Shown piece after piece: positions 32,641-41,678 of a stretch of DNA of 64,000 nucleotides. The DNA comes from an uncultured Clostridia bacterium. Its GTDB lineage: Bacteria > Bacillota > Clostridia > Christensenellales > Borkfalkiaceae. The stretch covers positions 62,001 through 126,000 of the forward strand of contig CANOUP010000002.1 of assembly GCA_947570625.1 (NCBI GenBank). The letters are read 5' to 3'. Below the pieces are notes generated by a model. It ran no database searches and was not told the DNA's origin. It saw only the letters and a program-made list of their open reading frames with translations. A program made the position numbers and the translations under genes. Each line of letters begins with the position of its first letter. The stretch's first letter is position 1.

Positions 32641-33507
32641 TTAAGCTTTGCCGATGCTTCCGAAAATTTCCATTTTTTCTTTTACGGTCGCTTTAATTGC
32701 TTCACAGCCGGGAGCAAGCAGTTTTCTGGGGTCAAAGCCCTTGCCTGCAAGGTCTTTGCCTTCTTCGATATATTTTCTCGTCGCCGCCTGGAAGGAAAGC
32801 TGGCACTCGGTATTAACGTTGATTTTTGCAACGCCGAGCGAAATAGCTTTTTTAATCATATCGGTGGGGATACCCGTACCGCCGTGGAGAACGAGGGGCA
32901 TATCGCCCGTCTTTGCCTTAATCTTTTCAAGCACGTCGAAACGGAGGCCGGGCCAGTTTTCAGGATACTTGCCGTGAATGTTGCCTATGCCCGCGGCGAG
33001 AATGGTAACGCCCAAATCGGCAATTCTCTTGCACTCATCGGGGTCTGCGCACTCGCCCAAGCCGACGACGCCGTCTTCTTCACCGCCGATAGAACCTACT
33101 TCGGCTTCAAGGCTCATACCTTTCTCGGCGCAAACCTTTACAAGTTCTTTGGTTTTAGCAACGTTTTCTTCGATAGGAAAGTGCGAGCCGTCGAACATAA
33201 TCGAAGAGAAGCCTGCTTCTATGCATTTATAGCATCCCTCGTAGGAGCCGTGGTCGAGATGGAGAGCAACGGGAACGGTTATTTTCAATTCCTCAATCAT
33301 TGCCTTAACCATTGACGCTACGGTTTTGAATCCGGTCATATATTTGCCGGCGCCTTCGGAAACGCCGAGTATAACGGGTGAATTAAGTTCCTGCGCCGTC
33401 TGTAAAATCGATTTCGTCCACTCCAAATTATTAATGTTGAACTGTCCTACGGCGTATTTGCCTTTTCTTGCTTTTTCCAGCATTTCCTTTGCCGAAACAA
33501 GTGCCAT
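32641..33507 (-). CDS. fba: Class II fructose-1,6-bisphosphate aldolase
   Basis: Zinc-dependent aldolase of glycolysis and gluconeogenesis. Seen: the N-terminal VSAKEMLEKARKGKYAVGQFN, the zinc histidines in LHLDHGSYEGC, GIGNIHGKYP and LHGGTGIP, and GVAKINVNTE. 288 residues, the short Bacillota-type enzyme. GGAGGT precedes the ATG. It is divergent from gapA, with promoter-like TTGACT and TATAAT boxes on the minus strand of the 179-bp gap, so the two glycolytic genes share a regulatory region. Confidence 0.95.
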   Translation of the reverse strand: MALVSAKEMLEKARKGKYAVGQFNINNLEWTKSILQTAQELNSPVILGVSEGAGKYMTGFKTVASMVKAMIEELKITVPVALHLDHGSYEGCYKCIEAGFSSIMFDGSHFPIEENVAKTKELVKVCAEKGMSLEAEVGSIGGEEDGVVGLGECADPDECKRIADLGVTILAAGIGNIHGKYPENWPGLRFDVLEKIKAKTGDMPLVLHGGTGIPTDMIKKAISLGVAKINVNTECQLSFQAATRKYIEEGKDLAGKGFDPRKLLAPGCEAIKATVKEKMEIFGSIGKA

Positions 33508-33686
33508 TTGTAACCTCCGAAAATATTAGTTTTTTATCTCATATAATTATAACTCTAATTATTATAAAATTCAAGTCAATTTACTAAAAAATATTTTTAA
33601 ATTTTGCGTCAAAACACTTTTCAAAAAATTTCAAATAGAGTATAATCTTAATAATAAATTATAAATAAAATTCGGAGGAATATTTT

Positions 33687-34703
33687 ATGGCAAATGTAAA
33701 AGTAGCGATTAACGGTTTCGGACGTATCGGACGTCTTGCATTCAGACAGATGTTTGATGCCGACGGTTATGAAATCGTAGCTATTAACGACCTGACAAGC
33801 CCCAAAATGCTTGCTCACCTTCTTAAATACGATTCGGCTCAGGGCAGATATAAGTACGCAGAGTCGGTTGTAGCGGGAGAGGACAGCATTACCGTTAACG
33901 GCAAGACAATCAAAATTTACGCGGAAAAAGACGCCGCTAACCTTCCTTGGAAGGCTCACGACGTTGACGTCGTACTTGAATGCACGGGCTTCTATTGCTC
34001 GAAAGACAAGGCTTCCGCTCATATTACGGCAGGCGCAAAGAAGTGCGTTATTTCCGCACCCGCGGGCAATGACCTTCCCACCGTCGTATACAGCGTAAAC
34101 GAAAAGACGCTTAAAGCAAGCGACACGGTTATTTCCGCGGCAAGCTGTACGACGAACTGCCTTGCTCCTATGGCAGACGCTTTGAACAAGCTTTGCAAAA
34201 TTAAGAAAGGTTACATGACGACTATTCACGCATATACCGGCGACCAGATGGTTCTCGACGGACCGCACAGAAAGGGCGATTTGAGAAGAGCAAGAGCGGC
34301 TGCGGTTAACATCGTTCCCAATTCGACGGGAGCGGCAAAAGCTATCGGTCTTGTTATTCCCGAACTCAACGGCGTACTCGACGGATGCGCACAGCGTGTT
34401 CCCGTTCCTACCGGTTCGCTTACCCAGCTTATCGCTGTTTGCGAAGGCGAAGTTGATGCAAAGGGCGTAAATGCGGCTATGAAGCAGGCTTCTTCGGCTT
34501 CCTACGGATACACGGAAGAAGAAATTGTTTCCAGCGACGTTATCGGTATGGCTTACGGTTCGCTTTTCGACGCAACACAGACGAAATGCATGCCTCTCGG
34601 CGACGGAACGACTCTTGTAAAGGTTGTTTCCTGGTACGATAACGAAAATTCATACACTTCCCAGATGGTCAGAACTATCAAATATTTCGCTGAATTAAAA
34701 TAA
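33687..34703 (+). CDS. gapA: Glyceraldehyde-3-phosphate dehydrogenase
   Basis: NAD-dependent glycolytic enzyme, 338 residues. Seen: the Rossmann GFGRIGR at the N-terminus, the catalytic SCTTNC with the catalytic histidine in [10 protein letters not shown], and the C-terminal [24 protein letters not shown] precedes ATG 33687 and TATAAT lies near 33641. Divergent from fba. Odd: no terminator of its own follows before the inverted-repeat-flanked SdpI cassette; the first hairpin, at 34782, lies inside that cassette. Confidence 0.97.
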   Translation: MANVKVAINGFGRIGRLAFRQMFDADGYEIVAINDLTSPKMLAHLLKYDSAQGRYKYAESVVAGEDSITVNGKTIKIYAEKDAANLPWKAHDVDVVLECTGFYCSKDKASAHITAGAKKCVISAPAGNDLPTVVYSVNEKTLKASDTVISAASCTTNCLAPMADALNKLCKIKKGYMTTIHAYTGDQMVLDGPHRKGDLRRARAAAVNIVPNSTGAAKAIGLVIPELNGVLDGCAQRVPVPTGSLTQLIAVCEGEVDAKGVNAAMKQASSASYGYTEEEIVSSDVIGMAYGSLFDATQTKCMPLGDGTTLVKVVSWYDNENSYTSQMVRTIKYFAELK

Positions 34704-34781
34704 AATAATATAAAAAGGGCTGTGCTTAAAGAGCAATTTTCATAGGGAATTAAAAAAGGGTTGCACTTTCAAGCAATGCCA

Positions 34782-34814
34782 AAAAGCTCTCGAACAAAAT
34801 GTTCGAGAGCTTTT
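34782..34814. terminator. Terminator between gapA and the SdpI-like gene
   Basis: AAAAGCTCTCGAAC (34782-34795) and GTTCGAGAGCTTTT (34801-34814), 14 bp, 5-nt loop. A-run on the left and T-run on the right make it work in both directions. Confidence 0.88.
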
Positions 34815-34847
34815 AATTAACCATTTTTTAGAATCATAAATTGAAAT

Positions 34848-35225
34848 TTAGTGGCGCGTACCGTCGTCAAAAAATGTTTTTTTGAGTGCTATTTCAGTTG
34901 GGATAATTGATATTATTAAAATCGCGCATTGTGCTACTACGCATATTATTACCGTAACCCCGATAGTAATATAGCTACTAAAAATAAATGGAATCAGTAC
35001 CACAATAGATGCACCAAGAATAATCCAGCCGATTACCCACCAAAGTTTTCCGCAAAATTTGTGAGCGAAGTTCCACGTATCGTCATTTTTCATAGAACGC
35101 TTTGTTCTGTAACCGATTATACTATTTATTTTTTTAGGCGCATGTTGCCACATAAACCACCCCGCAATAACGGTGAAAATAGGAATAATAATGTTACAAG
35201 CAAGCATCAGCCACCAGAACCACAT
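34848..35225 (-). CDS. SdpI/YhfL-family membrane protein
   Basis: 125 residues with three hydrophobic segments. Seen: the family signature IGYRTKRSMKNDDTWNFA and the GKLWWVIG that follows. Known: SdpI of Bacillus is the immunity protein and signal receptor for the SdpC toxin; many relatives are orphans. No sdpC-like toxin or SdpR-type repressor is near, so it is an orphan. AAGGAGAAA precedes its ATG. It sits between inverted repeats, which suggests it arrived as a unit. Confidence 0.85.
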   Translation of the reverse strand: MWFWWLMLACNIIIPIFTVIAGWFMWQHAPKKINSIIGYRTKRSMKNDDTWNFAHKFCGKLWWVIGWIILGASIVVLIPFIFSSYITIGVTVIICVVAQCAILIISIIPTEIALKKTFFDDGTRH

Positions 35226-35305
35226 AATATTTTCTCCTTAAATTACGTTTATACTATTATATTACTTATAGTAAATACGGCAACGCACAGCCCTTTGATT
35301 TTTTA

Positions 35306-36406
35306 TTAAACGTTGAAGCGGAAGAGGACGACGTCGCCGTCTTTTATAACGTATTCTTTTCCTTCCGAACGAACTTTACCTTTTTCACGTGCGCCGACAA
35401 GTCCGTTGCAATCGAGAAGCGTTTGCCAGTCGCAAATTTCGGCGCGTATAAATCCCTTTTCGAAATCGCTGTGTATTTTACCAGCCGCCTGCGGAGCTTT
35501 TGTTCCCTTTACGATTGTCCATGCTCTGGTTTCCTTTTCACCTGCGGTAAGATAAGAAATAAGTCCCAAAAGAGCATAACTTTTTTTGATTAATCTGTTA
35601 AGTCCGCTTTCTTCGAGTCCGAGTTCTTCGAGGAACATTGCCGATTCGTCAGGCTCCATTTTTGAAAGTTCTTCTTCGGTTTTCGCGCAGATAACCAAAA
35701 CTTCGCTTCCTTCGTTTACCGCATAATCCTTGACGGTGCAGACAAGAGGAATTTCGGTTTCGGGCTTGCCCATATCGAATTCAGAAATATTCGCCGCATA
35801 TATCACGGGTTTATTCGTAAGCAGGAAGAGGTTGTCTATGAAGGGTTTTTCTTCGTCGGAATATTCAAACAGTCTTGCGGGCTGTTCTTCCGATAAAAAT
35901 TTTTCAAGCCTTTCAAGCAGAGCGTATTCCGCAGAAGCTTCTTTGTTCGCTCCTCCGCGCGCGGTGTTTCTTATTCTGTCCTGACGCTTGTTTACAGCCT
36001 CAATATCCGAAAGAATTAGTTCGAGAGTAATGGTGCGTATATCGGCGACGGGGTCGATTTTGTTGCTTACATGCGTAATGTTTTCGTCTTCGAAGCACCT
36101 TACGACGTGAACGATAGCGTCGCATTCCCTGACGTGGGAGAGGAATTTGTTGCCGAGTCCTTCGCCTTTGGATGCGCCCTTTACAAGCCCGGCTATATCT
36201 ACAAACTCAACGATAGCGGGAGTTACCTTTTTGCTGTCATAGAGTTTTGCAAGTTTGTCCAGTCTTTCGTCGGGCACGGCGACAACGCCTACGTTGGGTT
36301 CTATCGTACAAAAAGGATAGTTGGCGGCTTCCGCGCCTGCATGTGTTATTGCGTTGAATAAAGTGGATTTTCCGACGTTCGGAAGTCCGACGACGCCTAA
36401 TTTCAT
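35306..36406 (-). CDS. ychF: Redox-regulated ATPase/GTPase YchF
   Basis: 366 residues of the Obg-related YchF family. Seen: G1 GLPNVGKSTLFNAI, G3-type DIAGLVKGASKGEGLGNKFL, the altered G4 NISE in place of NKxD (the change that favours ATP), and a C-terminal TGS domain ending in KDGDVVLFRFNV. Known: binds ribosomes and affects the oxidative stress response. AAGGAAAC precedes the start. Monocistronic and convergent with the SdpI cassette. Confidence 0.96.
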   Translation of the reverse strand: MKLGVVGLPNVGKSTLFNAITHAGAEAANYPFCTIEPNVGVVAVPDERLDKLAKLYDSKKVTPAIVEFVDIAGLVKGASKGEGLGNKFLSHVRECDAIVHVVRCFEDENITHVSNKIDPVADIRTITLELILSDIEAVNKRQDRIRNTARGGANKEASAEYALLERLEKFLSEEQPARLFEYSDEEKPFIDNLFLLTNKPVIYAANISEFDMGKPETEIPLVCTVKDYAVNEGSEVLVICAKTEEELSKMEPDESAMFLEELGLEESGLNRLIKKSYALLGLISYLTAGEKETRAWTIVKGTKAPQAAGKIHSDFEKGFIRAEICDWQTLLDCNGLVGAREKGKVRSEGKEYVIKDGDVVLFRFNV

Positions 36407-36488
36407 AATAAAGTTTCCTTGACAGTTTTTTTATAAACTAAATTATAATATAAACGTTAAAAATAATCAAAACAATTAGGCGGTAAAG

Positions 36489-36517
36489 TTGCTAAAATTT
36501 TGGCGTTATGCTAAAAT
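36489..36517 (+). promoter_or_regulatory. argS promoter
   Basis: TTGCTA 36489-36494, 17-nt spacer, TAAAAT 36512-36517 with a TGC extension. Leader of about 24 nt. Confidence 0.6.
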
Positions 36518-36546
36518 AGTTTAAAATAAATTGGGACATTAGAACT

Positions 36547-38226
36547 ATGGATTACAAAAAATATATTGCGCAGAGAATAAAAATCGAAGGCGTCGCGGAG
36601 GAAGAAATATATACTAATATAGTATCTCCGCCCAACTCCGAAATGGGCGATTACGCTCTGCCCTGTTTCAGATTTGCAAAGGTTTTAAAAAAGAGCCCCG
36701 CGTCGATTGCGGAAGAACTTAAAAGCAGTTACGTGACGGACGGTGTAGTAACAGAAGTCGGAGCGGTAAACGGTTATCTTAATTTCAAAATAAACAAATC
36801 GGGGCTTTCCGACGAAGTTCTGAACAAAATATTGACGTTAAAAGACAAATACGGTTCGTCGGAAACAGGCAAAGGCAAGACCGTCTGTATCGATTATTCG
36901 TCCGTTAACATAGCCAAACCTTTCCATATAGGTCATTTGTCAACGACGGTTTTAGGCGGGGCGCTGTACAAGATTTACGGTTTCCTCGGCTATAACGTAG
37001 TTGGAATAAATCATTTAGGCGATTACGGCACCCAGTTCGGAAAACTTATATGCGCATATAAACACTGGGGAAACGCAGAGGAAGTCGAAAAGGGCGGCAT
37101 TCACGCTATTAACGATTTGTACGTACGTTTCAATAACGAGGCGGACGATACAATGGAAAGCGAGGCGAGAGAATATTTCCGTTTAATAGAAAGCGGGGAT
37201 GAAGAAGCAAACGGAATATTCGAATGGTTCAAGTCGCTTACTTTAAAATACGTTCAGGGCATTTACGAAAAGCTTGGAATAAAGTTTGACAGCTATGCTG
37301 GCGAGCGGTTTTATACCGATAAAATGCAATGCGTTATTGACGAACTTCGCGAAAAAGACCTTCTCAAAGAGAGCGACGGCGCGCAGATAGTCGATTTGGA
37401 AAAATACGGAATGCCACCCTGCCTTATACTGCGCTCTGACGGCGCTTCGTTATACGCAACCAGAGATTTGGCGGCGGCTTATTACAGAAAAAAAACGTAC
37501 GACTTCCATAAATGCTTATATGTTGTCGCATACCAGCAAAATCTTCATTTCCAGCAGATTTTCAAAGTGCTTGAACTTATGGGCAACGATTGGGCAAAAG
37601 ACTTAGTTCACGTTGCTTACGGTATGGTTTCGCTGGAAGACGGCGCAATGTCTACGAGAAAAGGCAAGGTCGTTTGGCTTGAAGACGTAATAAACAAGTG
37701 TATAGAAAAAGCTTATAAAATCATCGAAGAGAAGAACCCCGGACTCGACGACAAAGAAAATATTGCGGAGAAAGTTGGCGTCGGCGCGGTAATCTTCGGC
37801 GCGCTTTACAACAATAAAATAAAAGATATCGTATTTTCTTACGATAAGGTTTTAAGCTTCGAGGGCGAAACCAGCGTGTACGTTCAGTATACCTGTGCGC
37901 GGGCAAATTCCGTACTGAATAAAAGCGGAGAGGAAATACGCGTTCCGTCGGGTTACGAACCGAACACAGCAGAGGCGGAAGTCGTCAAACAGCTTGCGGA
38001 TTTCCCGCAGACGCTAAATGAATCGGCTGAAAAGTACGAGCCGAGCTATATCGCGAGATACGCCGTCGAGCTTGCACAAAGATATAATAAATTTTATATA
38101 GAAAACAAAATTCTTACGGCAGAAGGCGATTCGAAGTATTTCAGACTTGCGCTGACGAAGGCTGTTCTGCAAACGCTTAAAAACGCTCTTTCGCTTTTAG
38201 GAATAGGCGTTCCCGAAAAAATGTAA
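36547..38226 (+). CDS. argS: Arginyl-tRNA synthetase
   Basis: Class I synthetase, 559 residues. Seen: N-terminal Arg-tRNA synthetase additional domain, KPFHIGHLSTT (HIGH motif) near residue 125, and the family-typical degenerate KMSKS site MSTRKGKVVWLED, then the all-helical anticodon-binding domain ending in the usual ALSLLGIGVPEKM. No T-box is present upstream, unlike thrS. Its stop codon overlaps the next start (TAATG). Confidence 0.96.
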   Translation: MDYKKYIAQRIKIEGVAEEEIYTNIVSPPNSEMGDYALPCFRFAKVLKKSPASIAEELKSSYVTDGVVTEVGAVNGYLNFKINKSGLSDEVLNKILTLKDKYGSSETGKGKTVCIDYSSVNIAKPFHIGHLSTTVLGGALYKIYGFLGYNVVGINHLGDYGTQFGKLICAYKHWGNAEEVEKGGIHAINDLYVRFNNEADDTMESEAREYFRLIESGDEEANGIFEWFKSLTLKYVQGIYEKLGIKFDSYAGERFYTDKMQCVIDELREKDLLKESDGAQIVDLEKYGMPPCLILRSDGASLYATRDLAAAYYRKKTYDFHKCLYVVAYQQNLHFQQIFKVLELMGNDWAKDLVHVAYGMVSLEDGAMSTRKGKVVWLEDVINKCIEKAYKIIEEKNPGLDDKENIAEKVGVGAVIFGALYNNKIKDIVFSYDKVLSFEGETSVYVQYTCARANSVLNKSGEEIRVPSGYEPNTAEAEVVKQLADFPQTLNESAEKYEPSYIARYAVELAQRYNKFYIENKILTAEGDSKYFRLALTKAVLQTLKNALSLLGIGVPEKM

Positions 38227-38879
38227 TGGTAAAGGCAATTATATTCGACCTGGACGGCACGCTTTTGGATACTTCGGAAGATATCCATTGTATTCTTAAC
38301 GGCTGTCTGAAAAAACACGGAATACCTGAAATTTCATACCGCAAAACATTGGAATACGTAGGTAACGGCGCCAAGAAGCTTATAGAAAGAGCATGCGGAA
38401 ACTTTTCCGATAAAATCGACAGCGTATACAAAGATTTTTCGGCGGATTATGTAAGCGCATCGAATGATAGAACCAAGCTTTACGAAGGCGAAGCGGAAGT
38501 CATTGAAAAACTCAAAGCTAAGGGAGTAAGGATGGCGGTATTATCCAATAAACCGCAGTCGGCGCTCGATGAAGTATACGATAAATTTCTTTCCGCATAC
38601 GGCTTCGATATAGTTGTCGGGCAGACGGAAAAATTCCCTTTGAAGCCCGACCCCGGCTCGGCGTTGCATATTCTAAAAAGGCTGAAAGCTGAAAAAGGTG
38701 AAAGCGTGTTTGTCGGCGACGGGGAAACTGACGTTGTCACGGCGTTTAACGCAGGTATAAAATGCATTTCCTGCCTTTGGGGTTACAGAAGCGAAGCCGA
38801 ACTTCGCGGGGCGGGAGCAAAGATTTTTGCAAATAATTTTAAACAGCTTTACTCTATTCTCGAAAATGAAAATTTTTAA
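38226..38879 (+). CDS. HAD-superfamily phosphatase (Gph-like)
   Basis: 217 residues. Seen: HAD motif I DLDGTLLDT at residues 8-16, motif II (LSNKP), motif III lysine (PLKPDPG) and motif IV GDGETDVVTA, with a helical cap inserted after motif I. Phosphoglycolate phosphatase-like, but the substrate cannot be assigned. Start codon overlaps the argS stop, so it is translated from the argS message. Confidence 0.88.
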   Translation: MVKAIIFDLDGTLLDTSEDIHCILNGCLKKHGIPEISYRKTLEYVGNGAKKLIERACGNFSDKIDSVYKDFSADYVSASNDRTKLYEGEAEVIEKLKAKGVRMAVLSNKPQSALDEVYDKFLSAYGFDIVVGQTEKFPLKPDPGSALHILKRLKAEKGESVFVGDGETDVVTAFNAGIKCISCLWGYRSEAELRGAGAKIFANNFKQLYSILENENF

Positions 38880-38897
38880 AAATTTATATTAAAAGTA

Positions 38898-38926
38898 TTG
38901 ATAAACGCAAGCTGTTATGGTATAAT
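38898..38926 (+). promoter_or_regulatory. Promoter of reverse rubrerythrin
   Basis: TTGATA 38898-38903, 17-nt spacer, TATAAT 38921-38926. Confidence 0.75.
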
Positions 38927-38963
38927 AGGTCTACAAAATTTAAGTTATAGGAGTCATATATTT

Positions 38964-39491
38964 ATGAAGAAATGTTTACTTTGCGGTGAAATAGTTGAAG
39001 ACGGCGTAGAAGTATGCCCTGTCTGCAAAGCGACTAAATTCGAAACATTAAGCGCTGAAAAGAGCGCTTATGCGTGCGAGCACAACATAGGCGACGGACA
39101 GGTGGAAGATAAAGAAATCATGGAAGGGCTTCACGCTAACTTCACTGGCGAATGCACGGAAGTAGGTATGTATCTTGCAATGGCAAGAGTTGCCGACCGC
39201 GAAGGCTATCCCGAAATTGCCGAGGCTTATAAGCGTTACGCTTTCGAAGAAGCGGAGCACGCGGCTAAGTTTGCCGAACTTCTCGGCGAAGTGGTTACTG
39301 CTTCTACAAAGAAAAATCTCGAACTCCGCGCGGCCGCCGAGGCAGGCGCTTGCGAAGGAAAGCTTGCTATTGCAAAGCGTGCTAAACAGCTCGGTTACGA
39401 CGCTATTCACGACACGGTACATGAAATGGCTAAGGACGAGGCAAGACACGGCGCAGGCTTTGCTGGTCTTTTGAAGAGATATTTCAACTGA
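38964..39491 (+). CDS. Reverse rubrerythrin
   Basis: 175 residues. Seen: an N-terminal rubredoxin-like iron site CLLCGE...CPVC (residues 4-21), then a ferritin-like four-helix diiron domain with Glu-rich helices ([53 protein letters not shown]). The domain order is opposite to classical rubrerythrin. Known: reverse rubrerythrins reduce H2O2 and O2 in anaerobes such as Clostridium. AGGAG at 38949-38953 supports ATG 38964; a longer reading from 38898 would start inside the promoter. Confidence 0.92.
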   Translation: MKKCLLCGEIVEDGVEVCPVCKATKFETLSAEKSAYACEHNIGDGQVEDKEIMEGLHANFTGECTEVGMYLAMARVADREGYPEIAEAYKRYAFEEAEHAAKFAELLGEVVTASTKKNLELRAAAEAGACEGKLAIAKRAKQLGYDAIHDTVHEMAKDEARHGAGFAGLLKRYFN

Positions 39492-39511
39492 TAAAAATAT
39501 TTTGCGAATTA

Positions 39512-39545
39512 AAAACCGCAGTCGACACTTTCGGCTGCGGTTTTT
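39512..39545 (+). terminator. Terminator after reverse rubrerythrin
   Basis: AAAACCGCAG (39512-39521) and CTGCGGTTTT (39535-39544) with a 13-nt loop and T-run. Confidence 0.88.
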
Positions 39546-39617
39546 CATATAATGAAAATATGAAGGCAAGGGGGAAAACCTTTGTCTTAAAGTTCAAATA
39601 CAAAGGAATAAATACAA

Positions 39618-40007
39618 ATGTGTAATTGTAACAACGGTTGTCATAACAGATGTAATCATATATGCGGTTGCGGGCTTCTGAATTTATTTTGCGGCTGTGG
39701 CTGCGGCTGTAACAGAAACAGCAACTGGAACAATAACTGCGATTGCGGTAGTAACCGCAATCGCGATAATAATTGTAACTGCTGTAACTGGCGCCGCAAT
39801 GATAATTGCGGCTGTGGCCATGGCTGTCGCAATCAGGTGCGTAACGCTTGGAATTCTTTCAGCGTATTGAATAACGTATCCAACAATTGCGACGCACAAA
39901 CGGGTTGCGGATGTTACGACGCGTACTATGCCGCGCAGTACGGGTTATACAATAACTCCTGCTGTTGCAGAGTTAATTCCTGTCACTCCGACGCTTGTAA
40001 TTTCTGA
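39618..40007 (+). CDS. Cysteine/asparagine-rich low-complexity protein
   Basis: 129 residues, of which 26 are Cys and about as many Asn. Seen: CxC, CGC and CCC clusters through the first 70 residues (for example CGCGCGC), a short less biased middle (RNAWNSFSVLNNVSNN) and a Tyr- and Cys-rich C-terminus (GCGCYDAYYAAQYGLY, SCCCR). No signal peptide. AAAGGAATAAATACAA precedes the ATG and a strong terminator follows the stop, which argues for a real gene. Metal binding, a disulfide-rich coat or a modified peptide are all possible; no family was recognised. It lies between reverse rubrerythrin and yihY. Confidence 0.72.
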   Translation: MCNCNNGCHNRCNHICGCGLLNLFCGCGCGCNRNSNWNNNCDCGSNRNRDNNCNCCNWRRNDNCGCGHGCRNQVRNAWNSFSVLNNVSNNCDAQTGCGCYDAYYAAQYGLYNNSCCCRVNSCHSDACNF

Positions 40008-40028
40008 TTCCGCCGGTTAATCAATAAT

Positions 40029-40062
40029 AGGGTATCCATTATCGGATACCCTTAATTTTTTT
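40029..40062 (+). terminator. Terminator after Cys-rich gene
   Basis: AGGGTATCC (40029-40037) and GGATACCCT (40044-40052), 6-nt loop, T-run 40056-40062. Confidence 0.9.
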
Positions 40063-40078
40063 GCAAAGAATATATATT

Positions 40079-40852
40079 GTGAACAGAATTATTGAGTTGT
40101 ATAAATATTTTTCAGATAAGCGGTATTCGACTATTGCGGGCACGCTGGTGTATTTCCTTTTAATGAGTATAGTGCCGTTTTCGATGTGGCTTACGCTTGT
40201 ATGCGGAAACGTAGACGTAGAACGCTTTCTGTCACACGAGCTTTTCGAGAGTATCAGCCCGTTTTTAAAATATTTAAAATCTTCTGCGGAAAGCGCGGCG
40301 GGTGGAGCGGGAATCATCCTGCTTTTGACCACGCTTTATTCTTCGACTAATTTTTTCTATCACCTGCGCAGAAGCGGTGAAATTATATATAATTCTTCGA
40401 GAGTCAAAGGCGGATTGAAGTTAAGACTTGCGTCGCTCGTGCTCATTTTCGCGACTATAATTTTGTTGGCTTTGCTTGCCGCCTTTATCGTAACGGGCAC
40501 GTGGATACTCGAAAAATTTCTGCCTTACTTTATATCCGAAATTATAATTTATACTTTTATTAGCGCCGTCGCTTTCGGCGTTGCTTTGGTGCTTAATCTT
40601 TTCGCATGTCCTTATAAGCTGAAATTATTCGAAGCCGTGCCGGGAAGTCTGCTGACAACCGCGCTATGGCTCGCCATTTTGATAGGCTTTACCATATATA
40701 TGAGATTTGCCGACCCCGAACAGCTGTACGGTAAGATAGCATTTATTATAATATTTCTTTTATGGTGCTATGTTATGATGAGCTGTTTTGTCGTCGGCGT
40801 AATTTATAACGGTTCGTTCAAAAACGCAAAAGAATATAAAAACCTTTTTTAA
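40079..40852 (+). CDS. yihY: YihY/UPF0761 family membrane protein
   Basis: About 257 residues with six hydrophobic segments. Seen: the YihY (BrkB-like) pattern, with STIAGTLVYFLLMSIVPF in the first helix, SSTNFFYHLRRSGEIIYN in a conserved loop and a P-x5-W type segment (VPGSLLTTALWLA). Long mislabelled as ribonuclease BN; no known activity. The start is uncertain: GTG 40079 gives the family-like N-terminus, while the in-frame TTG at 40061 falls in the T-tract of the preceding terminator. No good Shine-Dalgarno site for either. It ends 3 bp before the convergent deoR gene. Confidence 0.82.
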   Translation: MNRIIELYKYFSDKRYSTIAGTLVYFLLMSIVPFSMWLTLVCGNVDVERFLSHELFESISPFLKYLKSSAESAAGGAGIILLLTTLYSSTNFFYHLRRSGEIIYNSSRVKGGLKLRLASLVLIFATIILLALLAAFIVTGTWILEKFLPYFISEIIIYTFISAVAFGVALVLNLFACPYKLKLFEAVPGSLLTTALWLAILIGFTIYMRFADPEQLYGKIAFIIIFLLWCYVMMSCFVVGVIYNGSFKNAKEYKNLF

Positions 40853-40855
40853 ATT

Positions 40856-41599
40856 TCAGCAGATTACAGACAAGCCTTTTAACTGTTCTTTATCTTCGTC
40901 TGACAGTTTGTCGAAAACAACCAAATCAAAATCTGATAGATTGCGGTATAAGTAAATGGCCTTTTTATTGTTCAGCTTCGTATTGTCTGCAATCATAATA
41001 CGCTTTGCCGAGTGCTCGAAAACGGTAAGTTTAATTTCGCGTTGTTCTAGTGATTTTTCATAAGCCGAACCGTTCAAAATCGAAGCGCAGGACGTAATCA
41101 TTAAATCGAAATTAAGCGTGGAAAGCTGTTTCGAGGTCCAGCTTCCCGTAACCGATACGCCCGCAGAGGAAATATTGCCCCCGGGTATGATAAGATTTAT
41201 ATTTTCTGTTTTGGATAGCATCATCGCTGTTTGCAGGTTGTTGGTCACGACCGTTTTGTATGCAAGTTTCAGTCTGTGGGCAAGCGCAAGGGCGGTGGTG
41301 GAGCTGTCTATGAACACGCTGTGAAAATCGGGAATATGAGGTAACGCCTTGACGGCGGCACATTCCTTGTTTTTAGTGTTCTCGTTCATTCTTACATAAA
41401 GAGAAGTTTCTTCGGCTATATCGAGAGAAACCGCCCCGCCCCTGTTTCTTTCGATAATTCCCAGCCTGTGCATTTCCGTAATATCGCGTCTTACCGTGGA
41501 TTCGCTTACGAACAGAATTTTCGCAAGCTCTCGGACTTTAATGTTTTTTTGTTTTTTTAGTAATTGAAGAATTTGGTTGTGTCTTTCACTGTAAAGCAT
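40856..41599 (-). CDS. DeoR-family transcriptional regulator of the rhamnose operon
   Basis: 247 residues. Seen: N-terminal winged helix with HNQILQLLKKQKNIKVRELAKIL and SESTVRRDITEMHRLGIIERNRGGA (DeoR signature), then the sugar-phosphate-binding DeoR C-terminal domain with IDSSTTALALAHRL and TNNLQTAMML. Known: such regulators usually repress and are released by a phosphorylated sugar intermediate. Divergent from rhaB, with inverted matching sequence elements next to both promoters. Inferred effector: rhamnulose-1-phosphate or a downstream product. Start preceded by AAAAGGA. Confidence 0.9.
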   Translation of the reverse strand: MLYSERHNQILQLLKKQKNIKVRELAKILFVSESTVRRDITEMHRLGIIERNRGGAVSLDIAEETSLYVRMNENTKNKECAAVKALPHIPDFHSVFIDSSTTALALAHRLKLAYKTVVTNNLQTAMMLSKTENINLIIPGGNISSAGVSVTGSWTSKQLSTLNFDLMITSCASILNGSAYEKSLEQREIKLTVFEHSAKRIMIADNTKLNNKKAIYLYRNLSDFDLVVFDKLSDEDKEQLKGLSVIC

Positions 41600-41610
41600 T
41601 GCGGTATCCT

Positions 41611-41623
41611 TTTGCGCATTATG
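41611..41623. promoter_or_regulatory. Putative DeoR operator half, deoR side
   Basis: TTTGCGCATTATG lies between the deoR start and its predicted transcription start (near 41634 on the minus strand), a good place for autorepression. Its inverted match is at 41679-41692. Confidence 0.5.
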
Positions 41624-41640
41624 TGACTTATTTTGATTGA

Positions 41641-41669
41641 ATTATGACAGAATTACGGTTGTTTGTCAA
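41641..41669 (-). promoter_or_regulatory. deoR promoter
   Basis: On the minus strand TTGACA (41669-41664), 17-nt spacer, CATAAT (41646-41641). Confidence 0.65.
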
Positions 41670-41678
41670 GTATTCGCT

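Larger units (their letters stand above)
34715..35296. repeat. Segment bounded by 12-bp inverted repeats, carries the SdpI-like gene
   Basis: AAAGGGCTGTGC at 34715-34726 is exactly inverted at 35285-35296 (GCACAGCCCTTT). The 582-bp segment fills the whole space between the gapA stop and the convergent ychF stop and holds one gene plus its terminator. Small mobile or mobilised cassettes have this look, but no transposase and no clear target duplication were found. Confidence 0.4.

Noticed and set aside
39684-39899. Antisense frame over the Cys-rich gene
   Set aside because: It mirrors a low-complexity sequence, and the plus strand has the ribosome binding site and terminator.
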